Shown: in pieces, positions 9,431-18,641 of the stretch
Layout of the letters: every line of letters begins with the position of its first letter
Position numbering within the stretch: the first letter of the stretch is position 1
Assembly (NCBI RefSeq): GCF_010729895.1
Contig: NZ_AP022612.1
Coordinates: 4,278,001 to 4,342,000 of the forward strand
Direction of reading: 5' to 3'
Length of the DNA: 64,000 bases
Origin: Mycolicibacterium confluentis
GTDB taxonomy: Bacteria; Actinomycetota; Actinomycetes; Mycobacteriales; Mycobacteriaceae
The notes under the pieces: generated by a model
Databases searched by the model: none
Told to the model about the DNA's origin: nothing
What the model saw: the letters and a program-made list of their open reading frames with translations, nothing else
Translations under genes and position numbers: made by a program

Positions 9431-9436
9431 GTGGAC

Positions 9437-10354
9437 ATGAGCCAGAAATGGACTGAAGCCGACGTACCCGACCAATCCGGCCGCGTCGCGGTCATCACAG
9501 GTTCCAACACCGGCCTGGGATTCCAGACCGCACGCGTTCTGGCGGCCCGCGGCGCCAAGGTCGTGCTCGCGGTCCGCAACCTCGACAAAGGCAATGCCGC
9601 CGCGGCGCAGATTCTCGGGTTGGTGCCGCGCGCCGATGTCTCGGTGCAGCCACTGGACCTGGGTTCGCTGCAGTCGGTGCGCACCGCGGCCTCAGAACTC
9701 AAGTCCGCCTACCCGCGCATCGACCTGCTGATCAACAACGGCGGCGTGATGTACCCGCCCAAGCAGACCACCAAGGACGGCTTCGAGCTGCAGTTCGGCA
9801 CCAACCATCTCGGCCACTTCGCGCTCACCGGACTGCTGTTGGAGAACCTGCTGGGCGTCGAGGGCTCGCGCGTCGTGGTGGTGGCGAGCATCGCGCACAA
9901 CATCCGCGCCGGGATCCACTTCGACGACCTGCAGTGGGAGCGCAGCTACAACAGAGTGTCGGCCTACGGTCAGTCGAAGCTGGCCAACCTGATGTTCGCC
10001 TACGAACTGCAGCGCAGGCTGGCGGCCGCGTCGGCGTCGACCATTGCCGTGGCAGCGCACCCGGGAATCTCCAACACCGAGTTGATGCGCCATGTCCCCG
10101 GCTCGAACCTGCCGGGATACAACGCAATCGCTGGGCTGTTCACCAACAGCCCCGCCGTCGGCGCCTTGGCATCACTGCGCGCCGCGACCGACCCGGGCGT
10201 CAAGGGCGGGCAGTACTACGGTCCGAACGGTTTCCGTGAACTGCGCGGGTACCCCGTGCTCGTCGGCTCGAGCCGGCAGTCCCACGACCAGGATGTGCAA
10301 CGACGGCTCTGGACGGTGTCCGAAGAGCTCACCGGCGTGACGTTCCCGGTCTGA
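9437..10354 (+). CDS. Short-chain dehydrogenase/reductase (Rv0439c-like)
   Basis: A 305-residue classical SDR of the retinol-dehydrogenase-like group. TGSNTGLG (~21-28) forms the nucleotide-binding loop; the structural motif is NNGG rather than the usual NNAG; the active site has YGQSK with a preceding VVVASIA segment. It is probably an NADP-dependent oxidoreductase of unknown substrate. ATG 9437 is chosen because an exact -10 places the transcript start on it; the longer upstream frame lies antisense to the PH gene. The stop overlaps the moeA start by one base (TGATG), so the two are co-transcribed, as in the M. tuberculosis Rv0439c-Rv0438c pair. Confidence 0.88.
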   Translation: MSQKWTEADVPDQSGRVAVITGSNTGLGFQTARVLAARGAKVVLAVRNLDKGNAAAAQILGLVPRADVSVQPLDLGSLQSVRTAASELKSAYPRIDLLINNGGVMYPPKQTTKDGFELQFGTNHLGHFALTGLLLENLLGVEGSRVVVVASIAHNIRAGIHFDDLQWERSYNRVSAYGQSKLANLMFAYELQRRLAAASASTIAVAAHPGISNTELMRHVPGSNLPGYNAIAGLFTNSPAVGALASLRAATDPGVKGGQYYGPNGFRELRGYPVLVGSSRQSHDQDVQRRLWTVSEELTGVTFPV

Positions 10355-11562
10355 TGCGCAGCGTCTCCGAACATCAGCAGGTCGTGGCGGGCCTGATCAC
10401 CCCCCGGCCGGCGCAGACCGTCCCACTGGCCGCAGCCGAGTCCTTGGCGCTGGCGGCCGACGTGGTGGCCGGGCTGTCGCTGCCGGGCTTCGACAACTCC
10501 GCCATGGACGGTTACGCGGTGCTGGCCGCCGACGTGGTGTCGGCAAGCGCGGATGACCCCGTGAGACTGCCCGTCGTCGAAGACATCCCGGCCGGCCGCA
10601 CCGATCTGCTAGCCCTGGCGCCGCACACCGCGCACCGGATCATGACGGGCGCACCCGTGCCCGCCGGTGCGACGGCCGTGGTCCCGGTCGAGGCCACCGA
10701 CGGCGGCACCGAGACCGTCCGCATCCGCGCGTCCGCCCGGCCCGGTCAGCACATCCGCAGGGCAGGTGAGGACGTCACCGCGGGCACCACGGTGATGCAC
10801 GCCGGGCAGGTGGTCAGCCCGGCGGCACTGGGCCTGGCGGCCGCGCTGGGCATCGGCGAACTGACGGTGCGCCCGCGCCAACGGGTGCTGGTGATGTCCA
10901 CGGGCACCGAACTCATCGCGCCCGGCGCCGAGTTGAAGCCCGGGCAGATCTACGAGTCCAACGCCGTCATGCTGGCCGCCGCGGTCCGTGAGGCCGGTGG
11001 TGTCGTCACCGCGGCGCCGATGGCCGAGGACGACGTCGACGAGTTCCGCGCCGCACTGCAGGCCCACGTCGGCGAATCCGATCTGATCATCACCACCGGC
11101 GGGGTCAGTGCGGGAGCCTACGAAGTGGTCAAGGACGCCCTCGGGGGTGAGGTCGATTTCGTCAAGGTCGCGATGCAGCCGGGGATGCCGCAGGGCAGCG
11201 GGCACATCGTGGTCGACGGCCGCGAGGTGCCGATCATCACGCTTCCCGGAAACCCCGTCAGCGCGTTGGTGTCCTTCGAGGTGTTCGTCCGTCCGGCGTT
11301 GCGGGCCGCTATGGATCTGCCGCAGCCGCACCGGCGTCGACGCGAGGCGGTCCTGCGCGAATCGTGCACGTCGCCGTGGGGCAAGCGGCAGTTCCGCCGC
11401 GGGGTGCTCGACGCCGAAGCTGGCACCGTGACCAGCTACGGGCCCCCGGCCTCGCATCACCTGCGGTGGCTTGCGTCCGCCAACTGCCTTCTCGAGATCG
11501 AGGAGGACGTCACCGAGATCGAGGCCGGGTCGACAGTGGCGGTGTGGGATCTCATCGATTAG
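10354..11562 (+). CDS. moeA: Molybdopterin molybdotransferase MoeA
   Basis: A 402-residue MoeA. This enzyme inserts molybdate into adenylylated molybdopterin in the last step of molybdenum-cofactor synthesis, in the cytosol. Family signatures visible are DNSAMDGYAV near the N-terminus, VMSTGTELI, the MPT-binding TTGGVSAGAYE, and LPGNPVSALVSFE. Full length for the family. It overlaps the SDR stop by one base. It corresponds to M. tuberculosis Rv0438c (moeA2). It is followed after 84 bases by a Cys-rich peptide gene that has no clear promoter of its own and may be in the same transcript. Confidence 0.93.
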   Translation: MRSVSEHQQVVAGLITPRPAQTVPLAAAESLALAADVVAGLSLPGFDNSAMDGYAVLAADVVSASADDPVRLPVVEDIPAGRTDLLALAPHTAHRIMTGAPVPAGATAVVPVEATDGGTETVRIRASARPGQHIRRAGEDVTAGTTVMHAGQVVSPAALGLAAALGIGELTVRPRQRVLVMSTGTELIAPGAELKPGQIYESNAVMLAAAVREAGGVVTAAPMAEDDVDEFRAALQAHVGESDLIITTGGVSAGAYEVVKDALGGEVDFVKVAMQPGMPQGSGHIVVDGREVPIITLPGNPVSALVSFEVFVRPALRAAMDLPQPHRRRREAVLRESCTSPWGKRQFRRGVLDAEAGTVTSYGPPASHHLRWLASANCLLEIEEDVTEIEAGSTVAVWDLID

Positions 11563-11646
11563 CTGACAAGCGCGCGGATCCGCCCTCGGCGGGGCTCGAA
11601 CGTGAGACTCTGGTGGGGAACGATCTGTCAGCAGAAGGAGATGACG

Positions 11647-11754
11647 ATGCCTCGCAACGATCCCCCCAAGGTGGCCAAGACCTGTAGCTGCAAGTGCGGC
11701 AGGTGCAGCAACGGCGTGCACTGCGGCGCCCACTCCAGCGGCTGCAACAAGTAG
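11647..11754 (+). CDS. 35-residue cysteine-rich metallothionein-like peptide
   Basis: A short frame encoding a 35-residue peptide with six Cys (13, 15, 17, 20, 26, 33) in the pattern CxCxCxxCx5Cx6C, plus His25 and His29. It has no aromatic residue and five Lys. Dense CxC/CxxC motifs with His are typical of bacterial metallothioneins, which bind Zn, Cu or Cd in the cytosol. AAGGAG at 11635-11640 is six bases before ATG 11647; an ATG at 11641 abuts the SD and is less likely. It lies between moeA and psd, and is followed by a hairpin at 11775-11797, so it has the borders of a real unit. It does not look like M. tuberculosis MymT in sequence. Metal binding is inferred from composition only. Confidence 0.72.
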   Translation: MPRNDPPKVAKTCSCKCGRCSNGVHCGAHSSGCNK

Positions 11755-11774
11755 CCCGACGTCGAACGATTCGA

Positions 11775-11797
11775 CCGCCCCGGACACCACCGGGCGG
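11775..11797 (+). terminator. Hairpin after the Cys-rich peptide gene
   Basis: CCGCCCCGG pairs with CCGGGCGG (one bulge) around a six-base loop. A smaller dyad GTCGAA-CGA-TTCGAC lies just upstream at 11761-11775. Together they probably end the moeA/peptide transcript before the psd promoter. Confidence 0.5.
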
Positions 11798-11840
11798 CCA
11801 GATCGTTTGTGGGGGCGCTTCGACGTAAGCGAGCACTACC

Positions 11841-11846
11841 TACAAT
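11841..11846 (+). promoter_or_regulatory. -10 hexamer TACAAT in front of psd
   Basis: TACAAT is an excellent TANNNT -10. It places the transcript start at 11853-11854, i.e. on the GTG start of psd, implying a leaderless mRNA. It also rules out the in-frame ATG at 11845, which overlaps the hexamer. Confidence 0.6.
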
Positions 11847-11853
11847 GGCGCTT

Positions 11854-12564
11854 GTGGCCCGACGCCCTCGAACGTCCGAATCGTCCTCACTGGATCCTGC
11901 ACACATCGCGCGGTTGATCCGTTCCCAGGTTCCTCCGATGCATCCCGCTGGTCTGCCGTTCGTCGGCGCCAGCCTGGCCGTGGCCGCACTGGGCCGCAGG
12001 CGCAGGTGGGTCTGGACTACGGGCCTGGCGGCCGCGGCCGCCAACGCCGCGTTCTTCCGGCATCCGTCGCGCGTTCCACCGACCCGCCCCGGTGTGGTCG
12101 TGGCGCCAGCCGATGGAACCGTATGCCTCATCGAAAACGCTTCGCCCCCACCGGAGCTCGGCCTTCCCGACGAGCCGCGGCTACGCGTCAGCATCTTCCT
12201 GTCGGTGCTCGACGCCCATGTGCAGCGCGCACCCGTCGGCGGCGAGGTGGTGTCCGCGATCCATCGGCCGGGCCTGTTCGGTACGGCGGACCTGCCTGCC
12301 GCCAGCGCGGACAACGAGCGCAACAGCGTGCTCATCCGCACCCCCGACGGCGTCGACGTCATCGTGGTGCAGATCGCGGGCCTGGTGGCCCGCCGCATCG
12401 TGTGCGACGTCAAGGCCGGCGACAAGCTCGACATCGGTACGACCTACGGCCTGATCCGGTACGGCTCGCGCCTGGACACCTATCTTCCCGAGGGCTCCAC
12501 TCTCCTGGTTTCGATGGGCCAGCGCACGCTGGCGGGTGAGACCGTGATTGCCGAGCTGCCGTGA
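11854..12564 (+). CDS. psd: Phosphatidylserine decarboxylase proenzyme
   Basis: A 236-residue Psd that converts phosphatidylserine to phosphatidylethanolamine at the membrane. One or two hydrophobic segments near the N-terminus ([12 protein letters not shown]) precede the catalytic region with [14 protein letters not shown]. The autocleavage site is the Gly-Ser of [11 protein letters not shown] near the C-terminus, from which the pyruvoyl Ser arises. GTG 11854 is chosen because the -10 places +1 there and the resulting VARRPR N-terminus matches the M. tuberculosis Psd as I recall it. The stop overlaps pssA as GTGA; together they form the PE pathway operon. Confidence 0.92.
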   Translation: MARRPRTSESSSLDPAHIARLIRSQVPPMHPAGLPFVGASLAVAALGRRRRWVWTTGLAAAAANAAFFRHPSRVPPTRPGVVVAPADGTVCLIENASPPPELGLPDEPRLRVSIFLSVLDAHVQRAPVGGEVVSAIHRPGLFGTADLPAASADNERNSVLIRTPDGVDVIVVQIAGLVARRIVCDVKAGDKLDIGTTYGLIRYGSRLDTYLPEGSTLLVSMGQRTLAGETVIAELP

Positions 12565-13430
12565 AACCACGCATTAAAACCCCGCAGGTGAGCCTGCGGA
12601 TGCTGCCGAGCGCCATGACCGTGGCCGCGATCTGCTTCGGGCTTTCGTCGGTCAAGATGGCGCTCGACGGCCGCGCCACCGAGGCCATGGCGTTCCTGGC
12701 CGCGGCGGCGATCCTCGACGCGCTCGACGGCCGGACGGCCCGGATGCTCAACGCCACGTCGAAGATGGGCGAGGAGATCGATTCGCTGGCCGACGCGGTG
12801 AACTTTGGCGTGGCCCCGGCCCTGATCGTCTACGCGACGCTGCTGCCGGAGTCCCGCATCGGGTGGATCGTGGTGCTGCTCTACGCGGTGTGCATAGTGC
12901 TGCGCCTGGCCCGCTACAACGCGATGCTGGCCGGCGATCAGCCCGAGTACGAGAAGCAGTTCTTCACCGGCATGCCCGCACCTGCGGGCGCCATCGGTGC
13001 GATCGGTCCGCTGGCCGCCAAGATGCAGTTCGGCGACGGCTGGTGGACGTCGGAAGCGGCCGTGTCGTTGTGGATGGTCGGGGTCTCGCTGCTTGTGGTC
13101 AGCACCATCCCGATGCGCAAGATCCACACCTTCGCGATCCCGCCGCGGATGGTGGTCCCGCTGCTGGCCCTGCTGGCCATCGGCATCGCCGCCTCGATCC
13201 AGTACGGCTACCTGGTGATCCTGACGATCATCCTTGCCTACGTCATCCACATCCCGTTCGCGGTGCGCACCAAGGCGTGGCTGGCCAACCACCCCGAGGT
13301 GTGGGACGACAAGCCCAAGCAGCAGCGCCAGGCCCGCCGCGCCATCCGCCGGGCGGAGCACCCCAACCGCGGTCAAGCGGCGCGCCGTTCGGCCGCACGA
13401 CTGGGTCTGCGCAGGCCGGGGCGCCCGTGA
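12561..13430 (+). CDS. pssA: CDP-diacylglycerol-serine O-phosphatidyltransferase
   Basis: A 289-residue integral membrane CDP-alcohol phosphotransferase that makes phosphatidylserine from CDP-diacylglycerol and serine, the substrate of Psd. The catalytic signature DGRTAR...GEEIDSLAD (~55-80) has all conserved Asp and Gly residues. About seven or eight TM helices follow, and the C-terminal tail is Arg/Lys/Gln-rich and cytosolic. GTG start overlaps the psd stop by 4 nt, and its own stop overlaps the downstream ATPase start by 4 nt, so the three genes are translationally coupled. Confidence 0.93.
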   Translation: MKPRIKTPQVSLRMLPSAMTVAAICFGLSSVKMALDGRATEAMAFLAAAAILDALDGRTARMLNATSKMGEEIDSLADAVNFGVAPALIVYATLLPESRIGWIVVLLYAVCIVLRLARYNAMLAGDQPEYEKQFFTGMPAPAGAIGAIGPLAAKMQFGDGWWTSEAAVSLWMVGVSLLVVSTIPMRKIHTFAIPPRMVVPLLALLAIGIAASIQYGYLVILTIILAYVIHIPFAVRTKAWLANHPEVWDDKPKQQRQARRAIRRAEHPNRGQAARRSAARLGLRRPGRP

Positions 13431-15604
13431 CCCGGCTGACGCTGACGGCCAGGCTCAACACCTCGGCCCTGGACGCACGCCGAGGGGTCGTCAGGTTGCA
13501 TGCCGAAGCCATTGCCGCGCTGGGCATTCGGGAGTGGGATGCGGTCTCGCTGACGGGCTCGCGCACCACCGCCGCGGTCGTCGGAGTCGCCGGCCCCGGA
13601 GTGCCTGCGGGCACGGCCCTGCTCGACGACGTCACGTTGTCGAATGCGGGCCTGCGTGAGGACGCCACCGTGGTCGTCGCACCCGCGACGGTGTACGGGG
13701 CCCGGTCGGTGACGGTCACCGGTTCCAAGCTCGCGATGGGTTCGGTGTCGTCGGCGACGCTGCGTCAGGCCCTGCTCGGCAAGGTGATGACGGTCGGCGA
13801 CACGGTCTCGCTGCTGCCGCGCGACCTCGGCCCCGGCACATCGACGTCGGCGGCCACCACCGCATTGGCCACCGCGGTCGGGATCACCTGGACCTCCGAA
13901 CTTCTCACGGTCGCCTCGGTGGATCCCGCGGGGCCGGTCAGCGTGCAGCCCAACTCGGTGGTGAGTTGGGGCATCGGCACCGAGAGCGCGCCGGCAACGG
14001 CGTCGTCCCCGGTCCCCCGGACCGAGCACCCGACCGTCGCGTTCGACGACCTCAAGGGAGCCCACGCGCAGGCCGGGAAGCTCACCGAGTGGCTCAAACT
14101 CGCGCTCGATGAACCCCAGCTCCTCGAAACCCTCGGCGCGCCAGCCCATCTGGGCGTACTGGTGTCCGGCCCCGCCGGCGTCGGCAAGGCAACCATGGTG
14201 CGGACCGTGTGCGCGGACCGCCGCCTGGTGGAACTCGACGGCCCCGAAGTCGGTGCGCTGGCCGCCGAGGATCGCCTCTCGACCGTCGCGCAGGCCACGG
14301 CCACGGTGCGGGACGGCGGCGGAGTGCTCCTCATCTCCGACGTCGACGCGCTGCTGCCACTCGGCCGGGACGGCCGACCCGAACCCGTCTCGAGCCTGAT
14401 CCTCGCCGAACTGCGCACCGCGATCAGCGCCCCGGGCGTGGCCTTCATCGCCACCTCGGCCGTGCCCGACGCACTCGACCCGCGCGTGCGGGCCCCCGAC
14501 GTCTGCGACCGCGAGCTCGGCTTGAGCCTGCCCGATGCCGCGATCCGCGCCCAACTGCTCGAAGTGCTGCTGCGCGATGTCCCGACCGATCCACCCGGCG
14601 GTCTCGCCCTGAGCGAGATCGCGGACCGAACACCGGGTTTCGTCGTCGCCGACCTGTGCGCACTGGTCCGCGAGGCCGCGCTGCGGGCCGCGGCGCGGGC
14701 CAGCACGCACGGTGCCGAACCGGCGCTGATCCAGGACGACCTGGCGGGTGCCCTGACCGTGATCCGGCCGCTGTCGCGGTCGTCGACCGAGGAGATCTCG
14801 GTCGGGTCCGTCACGCTGGACGACGTCGGCGACATGGTCGCCACCAAACAGGCGCTGACCGAGGCCGTGCTGTGGCCGCTACAGCATCCCGACACGTTCG
14901 CCCGCCTGGGCGTGGACCCGCCGCGCGGTGTGCTGCTCTACGGGCCGCCCGGGTGCGGCAAGACCTTCGTGGTCCGGGCGCTGGCCAGCACCGGTCGCCT
15001 GTCGGTGCACGCCGTCAAGGGTGCCGAGCTGATGGACAAATGGGTCGGCTCCAGCGAGCGGGCCGTGCGTGATCTGTTCAAGCGGGCCCGTGACTCCGCG
15101 CCGTCGCTGGTGTTCCTCGACGAGATCGACGCGATGGCCCCGCGGCGCGGGCAGAGCTTCGACTCCGGGGTCACCGACCGCGTCGTGTCGGCCCTTCTGA
15201 CCGAACTCGACGGCATCGAACCCCTGCGCGACGTGGTGGTGCTGGGCGCGACCAACCGCCCGGATCTCATCGACCCCGCGCTGCTGCGCCCGGGGCGCCT
15301 TGAGAAGCTGGTGTTCGTCGAGCCGCCCGACGCCGATGCGCGCCGCGACATCCTGGCTTCGGCGGGCAAATCGGTGCCGCTGGCCGACGATGTGGACCTC
15401 GACGCGATCGCCGCGGAACTCGACGGCTACAGCGCGGCCGACTGCGTGGCACTGCTTCGGGAGGCGGCGCTGACGGCCATGCGGCGGTCGATCGATGCCG
15501 CCGACGTCACGATGGCGGATGTGGAACAGGCGCGGGAGACGGTGCGCCCGTCACTGGACCCGGCGCAGGTGGAATCACTGCGACAGTTTGCCGATAAACG
15601 GTAG
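13427..15604 (+). CDS. CDC48/p97-like double AAA+ ATPase (Rv0435c-like)
   Basis: A 725-residue protein with an N-terminal CDC48-type double-psi beta-barrel-like domain (~1-190) and two AAA+ modules. D1 has Walker A GPAGVGKAT but its Walker B is LLISDVDAL, lacking the Glu of DE, so D1 is probably impaired in hydrolysis. D2 is canonical: YGPPGCGKTF, VFLDEIDAM, and the ATNRPDLIDPALLRPGR sensor/arginine-finger segment. It corresponds to M. tuberculosis Rv0435c (728 aa). By family it unfolds or remodels protein complexes in the cytosol; substrates are unknown. GTG 13427 overlaps the pssA stop (GTGA). Its persistent linkage to psd/pssA suggests a role near the membrane. Confidence 0.9.
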   Translation: MTRLTLTARLNTSALDARRGVVRLHAEAIAALGIREWDAVSLTGSRTTAAVVGVAGPGVPAGTALLDDVTLSNAGLREDATVVVAPATVYGARSVTVTGSKLAMGSVSSATLRQALLGKVMTVGDTVSLLPRDLGPGTSTSAATTALATAVGITWTSELLTVASVDPAGPVSVQPNSVVSWGIGTESAPATASSPVPRTEHPTVAFDDLKGAHAQAGKLTEWLKLALDEPQLLETLGAPAHLGVLVSGPAGVGKATMVRTVCADRRLVELDGPEVGALAAEDRLSTVAQATATVRDGGGVLLISDVDALLPLGRDGRPEPVSSLILAELRTAISAPGVAFIATSAVPDALDPRVRAPDVCDRELGLSLPDAAIRAQLLEVLLRDVPTDPPGGLALSEIADRTPGFVVADLCALVREAALRAAARASTHGAEPALIQDDLAGALTVIRPLSRSSTEEISVGSVTLDDVGDMVATKQALTEAVLWPLQHPDTFARLGVDPPRGVLLYGPPGCGKTFVVRALASTGRLSVHAVKGAELMDKWVGSSERAVRDLFKRARDSAPSLVFLDEIDAMAPRRGQSFDSGVTDRVVSALLTELDGIEPLRDVVVLGATNRPDLIDPALLRPGRLEKLVFVEPPDADARRDILASAGKSVPLADDVDLDAIAAELDGYSAADCVALLREAALTAMRRSIDAADVTMADVEQARETVRPSLDPAQVESLRQFADKR

Positions 15605-15749
15605 CAGATCGGCATCAGCGCAGATCAGGCCCCCCTCAGACAAAACAAGTTCAATGTCCACCCGATAGACTCTTGAACAATTGACCTAGCCCGTTTGTGG
15701 CTGACACCCCGAGGCCGGCGCCCGCCGCGCGCCGACAGGTAGGAGTGCC
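15605..15749 (+). promoter_or_regulatory. Mrp operon upstream region
   Basis: This 145-base gap carries TAGACT (15666-15671), a TANNNT -10 that would start the mRNA near 15678, and an AT-richer stretch around 15640-15690 unlike its surroundings. AGGAG at 15740-15744 is the mrpA ribosome site. No Na+- or pH-responsive RNA element was recognised. Confidence 0.4.
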
Positions 15750-18641
15750 ATGCTCGCCATTCTGTTCGCCCATGCGGTCGCTGCTGCCGTGGCGCCGCTT
15801 CTGGTGAACAGATGGGGACGGCAGGCGTTCTACCCGCTGGCGCTCGTTCCCCTGGTGTCGCTGGTCTGGGTTGCGGCGAACTGGCCCACGGGCCAGGAGT
15901 CGGCACACCAGCTCCGGATCGACTGGGTGCCCGAGCTGTCGATGGACATCGACCTGCGCTTCGACACCCTGGCCGCGATCATGAGCGTGCTGGTGCTCGC
16001 CATCGGCGCACTCGTGCTGTTCTACTGCGCCAGCTACTTCCACCACCACGACGGGCACACCGAGAAGCGCCTGCCCAGTTTCGCGGCCGAACTCGTCGCG
16101 TTCTCCGGCACCATGTTCGGCCTGGTCGTCAGCGACAACATGCTGCTGCTCTACATCTTCTGGGAACTGACAACGGTCCTGTCGTTCCTGTTGGTGGGGC
16201 ACTACGCCGAGCGCGCCACCAGTCGCCGCGCGGCCACACAGGCGCTGTTGGTGACGACCTTCGGTGGGCTGGCGATGCTCGTCGGCGTCATCATCCTGGG
16301 CCAGTCGGGCGGCAGCTACCTGCTGTCGGAACTCGTCGCCAACCCGCCCACGGGCATGGCGGTCGATGTCGCACTCGTGCTGATCCTGATCGGCGCGCTG
16401 TCGAAGTCGGCCATCGTGCCGATGCACTTCTGGCTTCCGGGCGCGATGGCGGCGCCGACCCCCGTCAGCGCCTATCTGCACGCCGCCGCGATGGTCAAGG
16501 CCGGCGTCTACCTGATCGCGCGGATGTCGCCCGGCTTCGCCGATTCACCGCCCTGGCGACCGATCGTCGTGGTGCTCGGGCTGGCCACGATGCTGCTCGC
16601 GGGATGGCGCGCGGTGCGGGAGTACGACCTCAAACTGATTCTCGCGTTCGGCACGGTCAGCCAACTCGGTCTGATCACGATCATGGTCGGCAGCGGTGGC
16701 GGCGATCTGATGCTCGCGGGCCTGACCATGCTCTGCGCGCACGCGATGTTCAAGGCCTCGCTGTTCATGGTGGTCGGTGTGATCGACCACGCCACCGGTA
16801 CCCGCGACATCCGGCGACTGGCCTGGCTCGGCAACCGTGCGCCCAGCCTGTTCGTGATCGCCGCGCTGGCCACCGCCAGCATGGCGGCGCTGCCGCCGTT
16901 CCTCGGATTCGTGGCCAAGGAGGCCGATTTCGAGACGCTGCTGCACAGCTCATCGTTGGGCCCCTGGGCGCCGTGGGTGCTCGGCGGTGTCGTTCTGGGC
17001 TCGGTTTTCACCACCATCTACAGCCTGCGCTTCATCTGGGGCGCGTTCGCGCGCAAGGGATTACGCGTGCCGAGCGCGCGTGTCGCCGATCTGCACCCGC
17101 CGAGCGCGGCGTTCCTCCTCGCGCCCGGCGTGCTGGCAGTCGCGGGATTGGCCTTCGGCCTGGCTCCCGGTGTCCTGGAGCAGATGCTCGACGCCTACGC
17201 CGACGCGGTCCCGGGCGGTTCGGACTACCACCTGGCGCTGTGGCACGGATTCAACCTGCCCCTGCTGCTGTCGGTCGTCGTCCTCGGGGCGGGAATCGCG
17301 GCGTTCGCTCTGCGTTCCAAGCTTCGCCAAGCGCGCATCGGCTACCTGCCTCTGGGCAATGCCGATCGGATGTACGACACGACCCTGCGCGCGCTGGACT
17401 ATGCGTCGGTCAAGCTGACCGGGTCGACGCAGCGCGGTTCACTGCCGGCCACGCAGTCGGTGATCCTGCTGACCCTGGTGCTGCTGCCGTCGCTCGTGCT
17501 CGCGTTTGGTTCGCGCGATCAGCCCCATCTCGCCTTGTGGGACAGCACGCTGATGCCGATCATCGGCCTGCTGATGGTCGGCGGGGCGCTGGGCGCGACC
17601 ATCTTGCGCAACCGGTTGGCCGCGGTGCTGCTGGTGGGCCTGACCGGCTACGGGTGCGGCGCGATCTTCGCGCTCTACGGCGCTCCGGATCTGGCGCTGA
17701 CCCAGTTCCTCGTCGAGACGCTGACCCTCGTGGTGTTCGTGCTCGTGCTGCGCACGCTGCCCGCCGAAGCCGAAGTGCTGCACATGCGGCGGTTCCGGTT
17801 GCCGCGTGCGGCGCTGGCGCTGGGCGTGGGCGCCACCGTCACAGGCCTGGCCGCGTTCGCGATGGCCGCCCGGAACTCACGGCCCATCTCCGACCTGCTG
17901 CCCGACGCCGCCTACTACCGCGGCCACGGCGCGAACACCGTCAACGTGATCCTGGTCGACATCCGCGCGTGGGACACCCTCGGTGAGATCTCGGTGCTCC
18001 TGGTGGCCGCGACCGGCGTGGCCTCACTGGTGTTCCGGCATCGCCGGTTCGGCGCGGCACCCCGCGTGCCGGCCGGCAGCGCACCCGCGGGACAACCCGA
18101 CATCGGCATGATCACCACCTACAGTCCCGCCGTCGGCGACATCACGTGGCTTCGCGGCAGCGAATACCGCGACCCGCGCTACCGGTCCCTGGTCCTCGAG
18201 GTCGCCACGCGCATCATCTTCCCGCTGATCATGCTGCTGTCGGCGTACTTCTTCTTCACCGGCCACAACACGCCGGGCGGTGGTTTCGCAGGCGGTCTGA
18301 CCGCGGGCCTGGCTCTGGTGCTGCGGTATCTGGCCGGCGGTCGATATGAACTGGGCGAGACGCTGCCGCTGGACGCGGGCAAGATCCTCGGCGTCGGTCT
18401 GGGCCTGTCGGCGGGCACCGCGGTGGCGTCCCTGCTGCTCGGGGCCCCTCCCCTGTCCTCGGCACTGATCAGCTTCGACGTGCCGCTGCTGGGGTCCGTC
18501 AAGTTCGTCACGGCGCTGTTCTTCGACCTCGGCGTCTACCTGATCGTCGTGGGCCTCGTGCTCGACGTGCTGCGCAGCCTGGGCGCGCGCCTCGACGAGG
18601 AGATGCCGCCCGCCCAGATGGCACGGCGGGTGGCGCGATGA
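15750..18641 (+). CDS. mrpA: Na+/H+ antiporter subunit A fused to subunit B (MrpAB)
   Basis: A 963-residue polytopic membrane protein. Residues ~1-500 are the ND5/NuoL-like proton-channel module (e.g. ELTTVLSFLLVGHY, KSAIVPMHFWLPGAM, AYLHAAAMVKAGVY). A second region to ~770 carries the MrpA-specific C-terminal part with GAPDLALTQFLVETL. The last ~150 residues form an MrpB domain (FFTGHNTPGGGFAGG). No separate mrpB follows, so the fusion supplies it. The seven-subunit-equivalent Mrp complex exports Na+ (and other cations) using the proton gradient, protecting against salt and alkaline stress. First gene of a six-gene operon in which every junction is a 4-nt overlap. Confidence 0.94.
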   Translation: MLAILFAHAVAAAVAPLLVNRWGRQAFYPLALVPLVSLVWVAANWPTGQESAHQLRIDWVPELSMDIDLRFDTLAAIMSVLVLAIGALVLFYCASYFHHHDGHTEKRLPSFAAELVAFSGTMFGLVVSDNMLLLYIFWELTTVLSFLLVGHYAERATSRRAATQALLVTTFGGLAMLVGVIILGQSGGSYLLSELVANPPTGMAVDVALVLILIGALSKSAIVPMHFWLPGAMAAPTPVSAYLHAAAMVKAGVYLIARMSPGFADSPPWRPIVVVLGLATMLLAGWRAVREYDLKLILAFGTVSQLGLITIMVGSGGGDLMLAGLTMLCAHAMFKASLFMVVGVIDHATGTRDIRRLAWLGNRAPSLFVIAALATASMAALPPFLGFVAKEADFETLLHSSSLGPWAPWVLGGVVLGSVFTTIYSLRFIWGAFARKGLRVPSARVADLHPPSAAFLLAPGVLAVAGLAFGLAPGVLEQMLDAYADAVPGGSDYHLALWHGFNLPLLLSVVVLGAGIAAFALRSKLRQARIGYLPLGNADRMYDTTLRALDYASVKLTGSTQRGSLPATQSVILLTLVLLPSLVLAFGSRDQPHLALWDSTLMPIIGLLMVGGALGATILRNRLAAVLLVGLTGYGCGAIFALYGAPDLALTQFLVETLTLVVFVLVLRTLPAEAEVLHMRRFRLPRAALALGVGATVTGLAAFAMAARNSRPISDLLPDAAYYRGHGANTVNVILVDIRAWDTLGEISVLLVAATGVASLVFRHRRFGAAPRVPAGSAPAGQPDIGMITTYSPAVGDITWLRGSEYRDPRYRSLVLEVATRIIFPLIMLLSAYFFFTGHNTPGGGFAGGLTAGLALVLRYLAGGRYELGETLPLDAGKILGVGLGLSAGTAVASLLLGAPPLSSALISFDVPLLGSVKFVTALFFDLGVYLIVVGLVLDVLRSLGARLDEEMPPAQMARRVAR

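Noticed and set aside
9131..9436. N-terminal extension of the SDR protein
   Set aside because: It is antisense to the PH gene and lies upstream of the exact leaderless -10.
11595..11610. SOS box upstream of the Cys-rich peptide
   Set aside because: Only one half-site (TCGAAC) is present; the second half does not match.
11563..11640. RicR/CsoR copper operator upstream of the Cys-rich peptide
   Set aside because: No TACCC-N5-GGGTA or similar palindrome is present, so copper regulation is not supported from the sequence.
11761..11775. SOS box at GTCGAACGATTCGAC
   Set aside because: The dyad has a 3-base spacer and lies after a stop codon; it does not fit TCGAAC-N4-GTTCGA.
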